Source: Calothrix sp. HK-06 (GTDB lineage Bacteria; Cyanobacteriota; Cyanobacteriia; Cyanobacteriales; Nostocaceae). Taken from it: 64,000 bases of DNA. The stretch lies in assembly GCF_001904745.1 (NCBI RefSeq), contig NZ_MRCD01000030.1:22491-86490 (forward strand). Reading direction: 5' to 3'. The notes under the pieces were generated by a model, which saw only the letters and a program-made list of their open reading frames with translations, was not told the origin of the DNA and did not search any database. The translations under genes were made by a program, and so were the position numbers. Positions 17,315-25,654 of the stretch are shown piece by piece. The first letter of the stretch is position 1. Each line of letters opens with the position of its first letter.

Positions 17315-17437
17315 TGGCGGGTAGCTCAGAGGTAGAGCGCGTAATATCCTTGTTCGACTTTTTGCCTTCACGGGACGAATGAATGAGGGTTATCGATTTA
17401 GGTTCGCGAGGTCGCAAGTTCAATTCTTGCTCCGCCA
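17315..17437 (+). tRNA. tRNA-like sequence 1 with disrupted anticodon arm
   Basis: An acceptor stem TGGCGGG/TCCGCCA, a D arm GCTC-AGAGGTA-GAGC, a variable-loop-like AGGTC and a T arm GCAAG-TTCAATT-CTTGC are all present in order. The anticodon arm is replaced by about 75 bases that fold poorly and show no clear anticodon. The total is 123 nt against 72-76 usual. The insert is too small for a group I intron. It shares GGGACGAA...GAGGGTTATCG with the next tRNA-like sequence. It may be a tRNA pseudogene, or a degenerate member of the unusual tRNA arrays known in some Nostocales. Confidence 0.5.
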
Positions 17438-17451
17438 CCATTAATTTTTAC

Positions 17452-17525
17452 TGGCAGGTAGCTTAATAGTAAAGCGCCAATTTTACCCAAAAGGGACGAA
17501 GATTGAGGGTTATCGTTTACTCACG
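17452..17525 (+). other. tRNA-like sequence 2 (5' half only)
   Basis: Begins TGGCAGGTAGCTTAATAGTA with a D arm GCTT-AATAGTA-AAGC, clearly parallel to the sequence at 17315. It then carries the same GGGACGAA..ATTGAGGGTTATCG block in the anticodon-arm position. No T arm or 3' acceptor strand follows, so it is a broken copy. The gap to copy 1 is about 15 bp. Confidence 0.4.
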
Positions 17526-17562
17526 AATTTCTATCAAACGGCGCCTCATTTACAAATGAATT

Positions 17563-17598
17563 AACTATCCGTTACATCCTTTCATAATCCGTTGCAAA
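17563..17598. repeat. Single arm of the NNAACGGAT repeat
   Basis: Contains ATCCGTTACATCC and ATCCGTTGC, the right-arm pattern of the dispersed 9-bp-unit repeat; no left arm was found nearby. Confidence 0.5.
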
Positions 17599-17713
17599 TT
17601 TTCTCTTACTTAGACTGCACAGGCGCCGAATGCTTGTGCTACATTTTCCCATTTTAAAAAAACCAAGGCTAATATGGAGTAATTATTACGCTTTTTTAAT
17701 TTATACAATTACA

Positions 17714-18721
17714 ATGCAAGTGGTTACAACAACGAAGCGAACAAGTGAATTTATTGATTGGTGGGCTTGGGGCGCCTTCACTAGTTTTATATTAATTTTT
17801 GTAACGTTAATTCTGTCACCGATGTGGCAGCGAACGCTGTTAAATGAAACAGTAACGGTTGATGATGAGCCTGCAAAACTTAAGCCTATAGAATTAAAAC
17901 CACATACGCTTGGCGCCTTGCGTGTTGATGCAGAAGCGCGAATAAATGCGAATGAGTGGGTGGCGTTTGAAATTCAATTGCTTGATAAAGCTGGAAAAGT
18001 AATAGCATCGGGTACTAAGGAAGGATGGAGTGAAACTGGTACTTGGTATGAGGATGGAGAGTCAGGAAGTTGGGCTGAACAAGACACTCTTGGTGGGTTA
18101 GATGTACGCGCGAAGCAAGATGAGACGTTGACGGTTGCTCTGGCACTACTTGATTATGGAACTAGAGAAGGAAAAGATTTAAATCAACCTGTATCGTTTC
18201 AAGTTACTGTTAGCAACGGAATAATCGATACTGGATATCTATGGTTAGGAATAATTTTTTCCTGTCCTTTAGCGCTAGCAACTATGTATGCTGCCCGTAA
18301 AAGCGGTAAGCGCGCTATTTTTGAAAAAATTAACGATAGTGACCCTACTGGACGTGGAACATTAGGAGGTGAAAACCGTTTGGTGCGTGTTCGCGTTGAA
18401 GTCGAAGCTGACGAAACGGTGCCTCGACAACTAGAAGTTAGGCTAGTTATTAATGACGGCTATGGCGAACAAATATACTGTGAATCAACCGATGTTGACG
18501 TTAAGCGTAAAACAAAAGATGGGCAGTTTATAAAAGCTGTTGCTAAATTAGACAAATTCTTTGTAATACCTGAACGCAACTCTTACGGTTTTCACGTAGA
18601 AGTTTATCCTGATGCACCTATAGACCGAACAAAACTAATAGTTCGCGATGGCGCCCGAACTCTTCTACCTACTGATGTAATTTATTTGGAAAACAATAAG
18701 GACGTAGCTGTAAATAATTAA
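17714..18721 (+). CDS. Two-TM membrane protein of a spermidine-synthase-like/DUF4178 cluster
   Basis: 335 aa from ATG 17714, with an upstream in-frame ATG at 17630 possible. A membrane helix (about 18-40, AFTSFILIFVTLIL), then a beta-rich extracytoplasmic domain (about 45-180) with ALRVDAEARINANEWVAFEIQLLD, GGLDVRAKQDETLTVALALLDYG and SWAEQDTLGG. A second helix (about 183-203) and a cytoplasmic part (about 205-335) with RLVRVRVEVEADE follow. I do not recognise a named family. It is first of four co-directional genes leading to the spermidine-synthase-like protein and DUF4178, 3 bp before the next gene, so it probably works in the same membrane process. Confidence 0.78.
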   Translation: MQVVTTTKRTSEFIDWWAWGAFTSFILIFVTLILSPMWQRTLLNETVTVDDEPAKLKPIELKPHTLGALRVDAEARINANEWVAFEIQLLDKAGKVIASGTKEGWSETGTWYEDGESGSWAEQDTLGGLDVRAKQDETLTVALALLDYGTREGKDLNQPVSFQVTVSNGIIDTGYLWLGIIFSCPLALATMYAARKSGKRAIFEKINDSDPTGRGTLGGENRLVRVRVEVEADETVPRQLEVRLVINDGYGEQIYCESTDVDVKRKTKDGQFIKAVAKLDKFFVIPERNSYGFHVEVYPDAPIDRTKLIVRDGARTLLPTDVIYLENNKDVAVNN

Positions 18722-18724
18722 GTT

Positions 18725-18961
18725 ATGATTACCAAAATTTTATTTGCTGGAACTGTATTAATTGCTGCCTCAACAATATATGCTAGCGTCACTGACTCCA
18801 ATGCCCTAGTTCTGCGTCAAGAACAGCAATCAAATTATTCACCGCGTGAAGGCACAAATCCATCAGGACGATATAATTCACAAGGTGTATGGATTTTTAC
18901 ATCCACAGAACGCACCAGTTACGAAAATTTCCAAGGTGGTGGACCCGGAAGCGGCAAGTAG
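18725..18961 (+). CDS. Small secreted protein of the same cluster
   Basis: 78 aa with an N-terminal signal peptide (about 1-20, ILFAGTVLIAASTIYA) and a polar, Ser/Asn/Gly-rich remainder ending GGGPGSGK. No domain is recognised. It starts 4 bp after the upstream gene and its stop codon abuts the GGGGCGGGTTAACC repeat at 18961. Similar short secreted proteins accompany DUF350/DUF4178/spermidine-synthase clusters in other bacteria, from memory. Confidence 0.65.
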   Translation: MITKILFAGTVLIAASTIYASVTDSNALVLRQEQQSNYSPREGTNPSGRYNSQGVWIFTSTERTSYENFQGGGPGSGK

Positions 18962-19014
18962 GGGCGGGTTAACCCAGATTGTAAATTTTCCCGCAAGACT
19001 CTCTAAACCCGCCC
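18961..19014 (+). repeat. GGGCGGGTTAACC hairpin repeat, copy 2
   Basis: GGGGCGGGTTAACC at 18961 pairs with TAAACCCGCCC ending at 19014. It occupies the whole gap between the small secreted protein and the spermidine-synthase-like gene, so it sits inside an operon. It may tune downstream expression as a hairpin. Confidence 0.78.
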
Positions 19015-19022
19015 TTACTTAC

Positions 19023-20603
19023 ATGATATTGGATTATTACAAATATATGGGCACCGAAACAGAAGAAAGTATTTTTATAAACAAAGTACAGCGAAGAACA
19101 TTATTATTAGCAGCCGCAGTATCATCCGGCACAGGATTAGCCGTTGAACTATTACTAGGCAACCTAGCAAGCTATCTAATGGGCAATCAAGCGCTTGCAT
19201 ATGGAATTGCCATTGGTGGATTCTTAGCGGCAATGGGTATCGGTTCATACTTGAGCAGATTTATCGCACCCAAAGAACAAGGACGCGCATTACAGCGTGA
19301 AATGCTAACTGCGTTTATTAAAATTGAACTTGTTATTGCACCTCTAACTGCCTTATTACCAATGGCATTATTCGCGCTGTTCGTTGCCGATAGTGCTGTT
19401 ATTTGGCAAGCTTTATTTGTCGTCACTATATTACTGGGAATTTTAGCAGGCTTAGAAGTACCAATCCTCGCGCGCTTGCTTGAAATAGTAGACGGTGTAC
19501 GCGATGCTATTTCTGGAGTACTGGCACTTGATTATTTGGGTGGTTTGTTGGGGTCGCTAGCATTCCCCCTACTTTTATTACCCTTTTTGAGCATGTTTCC
19601 GACTGCGTTTGTGTTAGGCGCCTTTCCTGCTTTAATGGTATTTGCTATTGGACAGTGTTTTCCATCAATGCGTCGTTGGGGTTACGCAGGATTGATATTG
19701 GGTATAGTCTTATTTGTATCGGCGCCAGTATCTATCCCATTAGGCAACAAACTTGAAAACAATTTATATAATGCGCCAATCATTAAACGAGTACAATCAA
19801 CTTACCAACGTATTGTTCTAACACGTCAAGGTAAAGACCTGCGCTTATTTCTCGATGGTGACTTACAATTTTCCACCGTCGATGAGTACCGCTATCACGA
19901 AGCATTAGTTCACCCAGCTATGAGCGCAGTTCCCCAGCGTAAAAAAGTACTCGTATTAGGCGCCGGCGATGGAATGGCAGTGCGAGAAGTTTTAAAATGG
20001 CAAGGTGTAGAGCGTGTTGTTCTAATTGAACTTGACCCGACAATAGTTAAATTAGCTACTCGTTACCCGCAATTAGCTAAAGTAAACGCTAACTCACTCA
20101 AAGACCCGCGCGTTCAAGTAATCAACGCTGATGCATTTGTACAGGCGCCGAGACTACCCGATATATTCGATGTAATAATTGCCGATTTTCCTGACCCAGA
20201 CCATGATAGTTTAGCGAAACTTTATTCAGATGGATTTTATCGGCGGTTAATGGGGCGCCTTGCAGAAAATGGTGTTCTTGTCACCCAAGCGTCAAGCTCA
20301 TTCTTTACACCAAAAGTCATAAGCTGCATAACTGCCACAATAGCTCATACAGGACTTACCGCACATCCCTATGTTGCTGATGTACCCTCGTTTGGTCCTT
20401 GGGGTTTTGTTCTCGCATCACGAAATAATATAGATACAACAAAACTAAAGCTTGAAATTCCAACTCGTTATCTCACCACCCCCTTATTACAACACATATT
20501 CGAGTTACCCAAAGATATTGAGTTAGGTAACACTGAAATCAACCGTCTTACCCATCCTGTCATTGTTGGCTATCAGATGCAGGAGTCAAGAATCAAAAGT
20601 TAG
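19023..20603 (+). CDS. Membrane-bound spermidine synthase-like protein
   Basis: About 526 aa. Residues 20-240 form seven or so membrane helices (LLLAAAVSSGTGLAVELLLG and onward). Residues 250-500 form a polyamine-synthase/methyltransferase-like Rossmann domain with DEYRYHEALVHPAM (substrate gate), VLVLGAGDGMAVREVL (cofactor loop), VVLIELDP and the catalytic-acid motif IIADFPDPD. The enzyme would transfer an aminopropyl group from decarboxylated SAM or use the fold for a related reaction. Earlier in-frame starts run through the repeat at 18961, so ATG 19023 is chosen (19047 also possible). DUF4178 follows after 47 bp. Confidence 0.88.
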   Translation: MILDYYKYMGTETEESIFINKVQRRTLLLAAAVSSGTGLAVELLLGNLASYLMGNQALAYGIAIGGFLAAMGIGSYLSRFIAPKEQGRALQREMLTAFIKIELVIAPLTALLPMALFALFVADSAVIWQALFVVTILLGILAGLEVPILARLLEIVDGVRDAISGVLALDYLGGLLGSLAFPLLLLPFLSMFPTAFVLGAFPALMVFAIGQCFPSMRRWGYAGLILGIVLFVSAPVSIPLGNKLENNLYNAPIIKRVQSTYQRIVLTRQGKDLRLFLDGDLQFSTVDEYRYHEALVHPAMSAVPQRKKVLVLGAGDGMAVREVLKWQGVERVVLIELDPTIVKLATRYPQLAKVNANSLKDPRVQVINADAFVQAPRLPDIFDVIIADFPDPDHDSLAKLYSDGFYRRLMGRLAENGVLVTQASSSFFTPKVISCITATIAHTGLTAHPYVADVPSFGPWGFVLASRNNIDTTKLKLEIPTRYLTTPLLQHIFELPKDIELGNTEINRLTHPVIVGYQMQESRIKS

Positions 20604-20650
20604 CAGTAGCGTGGGCACTGCCCACCTTACTTAAAGTTAGGAGTAAAAAA

Positions 20651-21241
20651 ATGTTATATCTTTGGCTAGGAATCATCGCGGTTAGTGCAGCTATAATTTA
20701 CACACAGCGCAGACAAATACAAAACTTATTAAAACCAACCACATCTAATAAAAAACTGGCGCTAGTAAACACTACAATATTTGATTTAAAAATAGGCGAT
20801 ATAGTCCAGCACATGGGTATTGATTGGGTAATCGAAGGTAAATTGACTTATCAAGAAGGTGCCTATTACTGGTACGAATATTTACTACAAGACAAAGATA
20901 AAATAGTCTGGTTATCTGTCGAAGAAGATGACCGTGTTGAAGTCGCACTACTAGAACCAACAAACCAACTTGATGTAAGTAAAGACCCACCACCAGAATT
21001 AACCTTTGCTGGAGAAATATATACACGTGTAGATTATGGTAAAGCCAGAATGACACGTACTGGCTTAACCATGAAACGGAAAGCAGAAAAATGTGGATAT
21101 TTTGACTATGAAAGCGCGGATGGAAAAATTCTATCAATTGAAATTTGGGATGGAGATATTGAAGTTTCCGTTGGAGAAAAAATCAGTCCTCGGTCGCTAA
21201 CAATATTACCTGGTGATGGTAAAACCGTGTACCGTGATTAA
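20651..21241 (+). CDS. DUF4178 protein with N-terminal membrane anchor
   Basis: 196 aa: an N-terminal helix (about 3-19, LWLGIIAVSAAIIYTQ), then a DUF4178 domain (about 42-190) with IFDLKIGDIVQHMGIDWVIEG and YYWYEYLLQDKDKIVWLSVEED, and a C-terminal ILSIEIWDGDIEVSVGE. DUF4178 is repeatedly found beside membrane spermidine synthases and DUF350 proteins; function unknown. It has a clear GGAG-type ribosome site (TTAGGAGTAAAAAAATG). It ends 2 bp from the convergent glycosyltransferase. Confidence 0.87.
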   Translation: MLYLWLGIIAVSAAIIYTQRRQIQNLLKPTTSNKKLALVNTTIFDLKIGDIVQHMGIDWVIEGKLTYQEGAYYWYEYLLQDKDKIVWLSVEEDDRVEVALLEPTNQLDVSKDPPPELTFAGEIYTRVDYGKARMTRTGLTMKRKAEKCGYFDYESADGKILSIEIWDGDIEVSVGEKISPRSLTILPGDGKTVYRD

Positions 21242-21243
21242 AC

Positions 21244-22401
21244 CTATAATTCAACTGCTCGACAAACTTGCAAAACTTGCAACCATCTTTGTTGATGAAT
21301 TTTGCTGTATCGTTTCCGCGATGGCTTACGTTCGTCAGCTTTTTTATGGATATCAGAAACATTAATCACAAGATTAACAGCTAAATGATTAGGCAATTTA
21401 AATTTTTTTTTGAGATACTGATACCAATAGTCATGCTCTAGACCCATCCAAGACATTATTGGTTTAACTGCAATTTTCAAAAGCAATTTAATCAAAAATT
21501 GATATTTAAATAAGCTAATAATTTGGGTATAGTCTAATTTTATACCTTTATATACTAAGACTAAAGTACTCCAATAATCTCCGCAAGACTGGCTGACTGC
21601 TGATAAATAAAAGCAAAAATTACTGGCAGACAAATCGTAGATGTAAGTAGGAATTTCTGGATGTCTTTGTTGGAAATCTGCCATAAACACATTATAAGAC
21701 CTTTCCATTGACCGATAGTTATAAGACATACTTCCTCTTACCCGACGGTAACCAATCAAAAATTCTTGTACTACCCGAAAATTGTAATGTTCAGCAATAC
21801 GCAAATAAATATCCCAATCCTCACAACCTTGAGCATTATGTGCTTTAAGTTTACAGTTGTAACCACCAACTTTTTCAAAACAAGATCGGCGTATCAGAGG
21901 TACACTAGCACAGCCTATAAAGTTGGTATACACCAGAAGTGGGTAAACAGTTCCCTCTGCACTATAAAAGTCTTTATGATATTCAGTATCAGGTATTCCA
22001 TAGATTATATCATCCTCGTCAATGTTGACCGACCAGGCATAAACTAGTCCTACAGATGGGTCAGCTTCTAGCAAGCATTGCACTTGTTTTTCTAGTTTTT
22101 GGGGATACCAAATATCATCGGCATCAATTGGTGCGATATACTCACCACTAGACTTTTCAATTGCTAAATTACGAGCTGTTGCTACTCCTGCATTTGCCTG
22201 TCGCAAGAGTTTGACACAACTGTTTTTCTGAACAAAAGATTCTAAAATTTCGGCAGTTCGATCAAGCGATCCGTCATCAACAACTAAAACTTCAATATTT
22301 GTGTACGTTTGAGTCAGGATAGAATCCAATGTTCGTTTAATAAAAGTCTCAGCATTGTAAGCCGTTACAATAACAGAAACTAAGGGAAATTCTCTTGTCA
22401 T
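21244..22401 (-). CDS. Family 2 glycosyltransferase
   Basis: A 385-aa GT-A fold enzyme. The N-terminus VSVIVTAYNAETFIKRTLDSI binds nucleotide sugar, VDDGSLDRT (about 41-49) and the DxD-like IDADDIWYPQKL (about 93-104) bind UDP/metal. CEDWDIYLRIAEHY (about 187-200) carries the catalytic-base ED motif. The C-terminal 130 residues are variable. It likely adds sugars to a surface polysaccharide or glycolipid. It is monocistronic and contains no GGCGCC across a 2.7-kb gap, a mild sign of later arrival. Confidence 0.88.
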   Translation of the reverse strand: MTREFPLVSVIVTAYNAETFIKRTLDSILTQTYTNIEVLVVDDGSLDRTAEILESFVQKNSCVKLLRQANAGVATARNLAIEKSSGEYIAPIDADDIWYPQKLEKQVQCLLEADPSVGLVYAWSVNIDEDDIIYGIPDTEYHKDFYSAEGTVYPLLVYTNFIGCASVPLIRRSCFEKVGGYNCKLKAHNAQGCEDWDIYLRIAEHYNFRVVQEFLIGYRRVRGSMSYNYRSMERSYNVFMADFQQRHPEIPTYIYDLSASNFCFYLSAVSQSCGDYWSTLVLVYKGIKLDYTQIISLFKYQFLIKLLLKIAVKPIMSWMGLEHDYWYQYLKKKFKLPNHLAVNLVINVSDIHKKADERKPSRKRYSKIHQQRWLQVLQVCRAVEL

Positions 22402-22888
22402 AGGACTAGCTTTTTCAAGGTGTTATACCATTTCTATATGAAGATTCACATTATTAGTTTTAGCCCTCGAACTTTGGCAGTTTTGGTATTTAATTATACC
22501 CATCTGCATATTAAATTGGTATAATGCTACAGACTGATTTGTAGTTTGCTTGAAAGATAACTTTTATTCGTTAGCTATAACTTAAGGCAGAAGACTAACT
22601 GCACCTATCGATGATAGATAGTGCCGTTGTAACAAGGACGTTTTATACATTCTTGCCATGCAGTCTCGGTATAATAATTATCTTAAACTTTTCTTTAGAT
22701 GTAGAACTAAAGTTTTTATTTATACTTTTTCTTCACTTCTGCTTTCTGCCTTCTGTTTTTTTAAGGATTCAGGTATTTCAAACTATTTATAGAGTCAGAA
22801 GCTTATTTTTTTGAAGTAAGCAAATATATTAACTTATACCTACTTGTAACCTGATAAAACTCAGTAATAAATATAATTATGTATAAAA
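22402..22888. other. Intergenic region without a supported gene
   Basis: About 490 bp, AT-rich. A 67-codon hydrophobic plus-strand frame (22611-22814) has no ribosome site or recognisable homology and is not called. Probably holds the glycosyltransferase promoter. Confidence 0.4.
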
Positions 22889-22924
22889 TAATAAGCTCGG
22901 TTAAGAGTACAACCGAGCTTAATA
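22889..22924 (-). terminator. Hairpin terminator of pdhC
   Basis: TAAGCTCGGTT (22893-22903) pairs with AACCGAGCTTA (22912-22922) around an 8-base loop. On the minus strand it is followed by a T-rich run (TTATTTTAT), 30 bp beyond the pdhC stop. Confidence 0.75.
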
Positions 22925-22953
22925 AATTCAAATTAGCGCTATCTTAAGTAATA

Positions 22954-24264
22954 TTACATAGTCAACGATTGTGTGTTGGTTTCGATGCACGATGCCAAGT
23001 CTTTCAGAAAGGCCGCCGCATGGGCGCCGTATATAATACGGTGGTCACAGGTAATATTGACTTGCATTTGCTGCTTCACACCAAACATTCCGTTTTCTGT
23101 TGCAACTACTTGAGGACGCGAGGCGCCGATTGCTAGTATCGAACCAGTTCCAGGTGGTAAGATAGCGTCGAATGTATCAACACCAAACATTCCTAAATTA
23201 GAAATAGTAAAGGTACCTGTACTATACTCATCGGGTTGAAGTTGTTTCGCACGCGCACGGTCTACTAAAGACTTCCAGTTACGTGATAGCGAATATATAT
23301 CTATTTGGTCGGCGTTTTGCAAGACTGGTGTAATTAACCCACCATCGTCCATTGCTACCGCAACAGCTATATTAATGCCAGAGTGATGCACAATTCCTGA
23401 GTCAGAATAACTAGCATTTAATAAAGGATGTTTTTGTAGTGTTACCGCTACAGCTTTCGCTAGCAGCGCGCTCATTGTCACACCTTTAGATTTAAGCTGT
23501 TTGTAGAGTTTGTCGAGAGCGTCGGTGGTGATAGTGTAGCCTACACGGAAAACTGGAACTGCCAAACTCGCAACCATACTTCTATTAACAGCGTTTTGCA
23601 ACGTGTTAAATGGTGTTGTTGTTCCTGGCACTGCTGAAACAGGTGAGTAATGTGCTGGTGCTGGTGCTGGTTTCGCAACTGTTGCTGGTGTGTAAACTGG
23701 TGTTTCAACAGGAGCTACAGGGGTAACAACAGGAGTCGCGGTTGGAACTTTGCCTGCAAGAGCTTCTATATCAGCAGCAATAATACGACCGAAAGGGCCA
23801 CTACCAGTAGTAATTTTATCCAACTCGACTTTTAGCTCTTTTGCTAATTTCTTAGCGCGTGGTGACGCTACAACCCTACCTTCGCGATGGTTTGAGCCGT
23901 TAGAGTTTGCTGTTGTGGTTTGTGCAGTCGCGGTTGCACTGGCGCCGTTTGTTGCAGCAACTGCTTGTGCAACAGGTTGTGCGGTTGATTTTGCTTGTGC
24001 TGCCGCAGTGGCAATTTCCGCTTCGGTTTCAACAATAAAAGCAATCGCTTCCCCAACAGGCGCCGAATCACCAGCTTGAACTATGATATGGGCAAGGTAT
24101 CCTTCATAAAAGGATTCCACATCCATATCAGCTTTATCAGACTCGACAACCACCACAGTTTCGCCTTTTTCCACTTTGTCACCAGGTGATTTTGCCCAAG
24201 AGACAATTTTGCCTTCGGTCATGGTGGAACTAAGTGCGGGCATGAATACTTCGTAAATGCTCAT
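22954..24264 (-). CDS. pdhC: Pyruvate dehydrogenase E2, dihydrolipoamide acetyltransferase
   Basis: 436 aa with the full E2 order. Residues 1-78 are a lipoyl domain with the modified lysine in VVESDKADMDVESF (Lys44). An Ala/Thr/Gln-rich linker follows, then a peripheral-subunit-binding domain (about 131-170, ASPRAKKLAKELKV and GPFGRIIAADIEAL), a Pro/Val/Ala linker, and the catalytic domain (about 205-436). It ends in NITCDHRIIYGAHAAAFLKDL; cyanobacterial enzymes have Tyr where others have DG after DHRxx. It forms the core of the pyruvate dehydrogenase complex producing acetyl-CoA. Confidence 0.94.
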   Translation of the reverse strand: MSIYEVFMPALSSTMTEGKIVSWAKSPGDKVEKGETVVVVESDKADMDVESFYEGYLAHIIVQAGDSAPVGEAIAFIVETEAEIATAAAQAKSTAQPVAQAVAATNGASATATAQTTTANSNGSNHREGRVVASPRAKKLAKELKVELDKITTGSGPFGRIIAADIEALAGKVPTATPVVTPVAPVETPVYTPATVAKPAPAPAHYSPVSAVPGTTTPFNTLQNAVNRSMVASLAVPVFRVGYTITTDALDKLYKQLKSKGVTMSALLAKAVAVTLQKHPLLNASYSDSGIVHHSGINIAVAVAMDDGGLITPVLQNADQIDIYSLSRNWKSLVDRARAKQLQPDEYSTGTFTISNLGMFGVDTFDAILPPGTGSILAIGASRPQVVATENGMFGVKQQMQVNITCDHRIIYGAHAAAFLKDLASCIETNTQSLTM

Positions 24265-24509
24265 CTTGTGTGGTTAGGTTAATCGATAAATTATAAATTG
24301 TGCCAAATCGAATTGTAGCTTGCTTCTTCGCACGAGGAACCATCTTAATAATGTTTATGTCTATAAATTTTGTATAAGCCTTTTTTCCTGACCTCTCTCC
24401 CCAAAGTGTGATTTATATATAAAAGTTATAAAACGACCGGAGGAAATGCTGTATATAGACTTAAAATGCAAAGTTGATAACTAAACCTTCTCACACACAC
24501 GTTTTTGTT

Positions 24510-25001
24510 ATGTCGGCAAAGTCAAAGATAGTTTTTATTCTGATACTCAGTATCTTTGCCACAATCAGCGCTAGCGTTGTTTTTAACAATTCTAATTCAT
24601 CCTCACTGATTTACACCAATCAGAACGCACAAGCGCAACAACCCCCTGTGGCAATAGAAGCTGATATTGCAGCTAATCCGGAACGCGCAAAATATAAAAC
24701 GATACCTTTAGAAAGTATCAAATCCGCGCTCCAAGGTTCAGACCCAGCATCATTAGCAATGGAAGCATTTGATACAAATGGTATTGAGCATAAACCCCGA
24801 AAAGTTGAGGTCGCTTACCCACAACCGAATCAAGCTTTAGTAACAATTACTCAAAACGACCTAGTTAAAAACTCTCGCGATGCAGTTCGCTACCGCGTCG
24901 AACTCAGCGCTTTTGGACGCACAATACTCGCTACCTCTCCTCCTATGTGGCAAATAGTCTGGGTGGGAAAACGAAATAGCAACGAAGAAAGTCGTGAGTA
25001 G
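24510..25001 (+). CDS. Secreted cyanobacterial protein of unknown function
   Basis: 163 aa from ATG 24510. A signal peptide/membrane helix (about 5-27, IVFILILSIFATISASVVF) is followed by a polar region and a mixed alpha/beta part with YKTIPLESIKSAL, GSDPASLAMEAFDTNG and DAVRYRVELSAFGRTIL ending IVWVGKR. No characterised family is recognised. It is divergent from pdhC and stops at the head of a palindromic repeat. Confidence 0.7.
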   Translation: MSAKSKIVFILILSIFATISASVVFNNSNSSSLIYTNQNAQAQQPPVAIEADIAANPERAKYKTIPLESIKSALQGSDPASLAMEAFDTNGIEHKPRKVEVAYPQPNQALVTITQNDLVKNSRDAVRYRVELSAFGRTILATSPPMWQIVWVGKRNSNEESRE

Positions 25002-25059
25002 GGTGTGTGACGCTACGATAATTCTCACCTTAAACGAGGATTTGGTGGCGTCACACACC
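25001..25059. repeat. Palindromic repeat GGGTGTGTGACGC
   Basis: GGGTGTGTGACGC (25001-25013) is matched by GCGTCACACACC (25048-25059) with a 34-base middle, forming a strong hairpin directly after the stop codon; may act as a terminator. Confidence 0.7.
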
Positions 25060-25084
25060 AGTAAAATAGCACTGATAAAATAAA

Positions 25085-25147
25085 TGGTGCGTGAAAGCAC
25101 TTAAATCTTGCGTTACATTGATTGGCTGCAATAGCTTTCACGCACCC
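25085..25147. repeat. Palindromic repeat GGTGCGTGAAAGC
   Basis: GGTGCGTGAAAGC (25086-25098) pairs with GCTTTCACGCACC (25134-25146), just after the stop of the YlqD gene on the other strand. The motif is widespread in filamentous cyanobacteria and unlike the preceding repeat in sequence. Confidence 0.7.
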
Positions 25148-25150
25148 TAC

Positions 25151-25597
25151 TTAGATGTCTCCGCGAATTTCTTCAACGACTCCATCACGGATGACTACTT
25201 CAACTTGTAACTTACTAATTAAGTTATCTCCTGGTTCAACGCGGAAAAAACCTTCCATTTGGAATTGATTTACTTCTTGGTCGAGTTCCAATAACTGAAC
25301 CTGTTGGAGATTTTGTAAGCTTTGGTTCTTTTGTTCTAGTAGCTCACTTTTCTTTTCGTTGACTTGCGCTTGGATATTATCTATTTGCTGTAAGGTTTGT
25401 GGTCCAGGTGGTTGCAAACCTTGTTTTTGAATTTCTGCTATTGCCCGTTGTCCTTGAACATCGAGTTGTTGTAGCTGTTGGTCAATTTGGATAATTTGAC
25501 CCTGAAGTTGCTGCTGTACTTCTTCTTTCCAAAGCGGGGTAACAATCGCTTTGACGTTGACAGCACGCTTTAATAGTAGTTGCTTGGAGACATCCAT
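25151..25597 (-). CDS. YlqD-family protein
   Basis: 148 aa. Begins MDVSKQLLLKRAVNVKAIVTP and continues with a long coiled coil (about 23-108, Gln-rich, e.g. QIIQIDQQLQQLDVQGQRAI). The C-terminal beta segment GFFRVEPGDNLISKLQVEVVIRDG ends the protein. This is the standard arrangement of the cyanobacterial/Bacillus YlqD family; function unknown. It is flanked upstream by a dead acyl-ACP synthetase gene. Confidence 0.88.
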   Translation of the reverse strand: MDVSKQLLLKRAVNVKAIVTPLWKEEVQQQLQGQIIQIDQQLQQLDVQGQRAIAEIQKQGLQPPGPQTLQQIDNIQAQVNEKKSELLEQKNQSLQNLQQVQLLELDQEVNQFQMEGFFRVEPGDNLISKLQVEVVIRDGVVEEIRGDI

Positions 25598-25654
25598 AAA
25601 GTTTTCACGTTCACTCGTTAGTTAACAGTTGTGGAGGCGAGGGCGAACATGTCG

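Noticed and set aside
17087..17371. 94-codon minus-strand frame
   Set aside because: It runs across an IS end, a hairpin repeat and the tRNA-like sequence, so it cannot be a normal gene.
17315..17437. Group I intron in a tRNA gene
   Set aside because: The interruption is only about 75 bases, far too short for a group I intron core, and no conserved intron elements are visible.
18846..19022. N-terminal extension of the spermidine-synthase-like protein
   Set aside because: This part overlaps the small secreted protein in another frame and is encoded by a hairpin repeat; the family begins near 19023.
22611..22814. 67-codon hydrophobic frame upstream of pdhC terminator
   Set aside because: No ribosome site, AT-rich composition that produces Phe/Leu-rich frames by chance, and no recognisable family.
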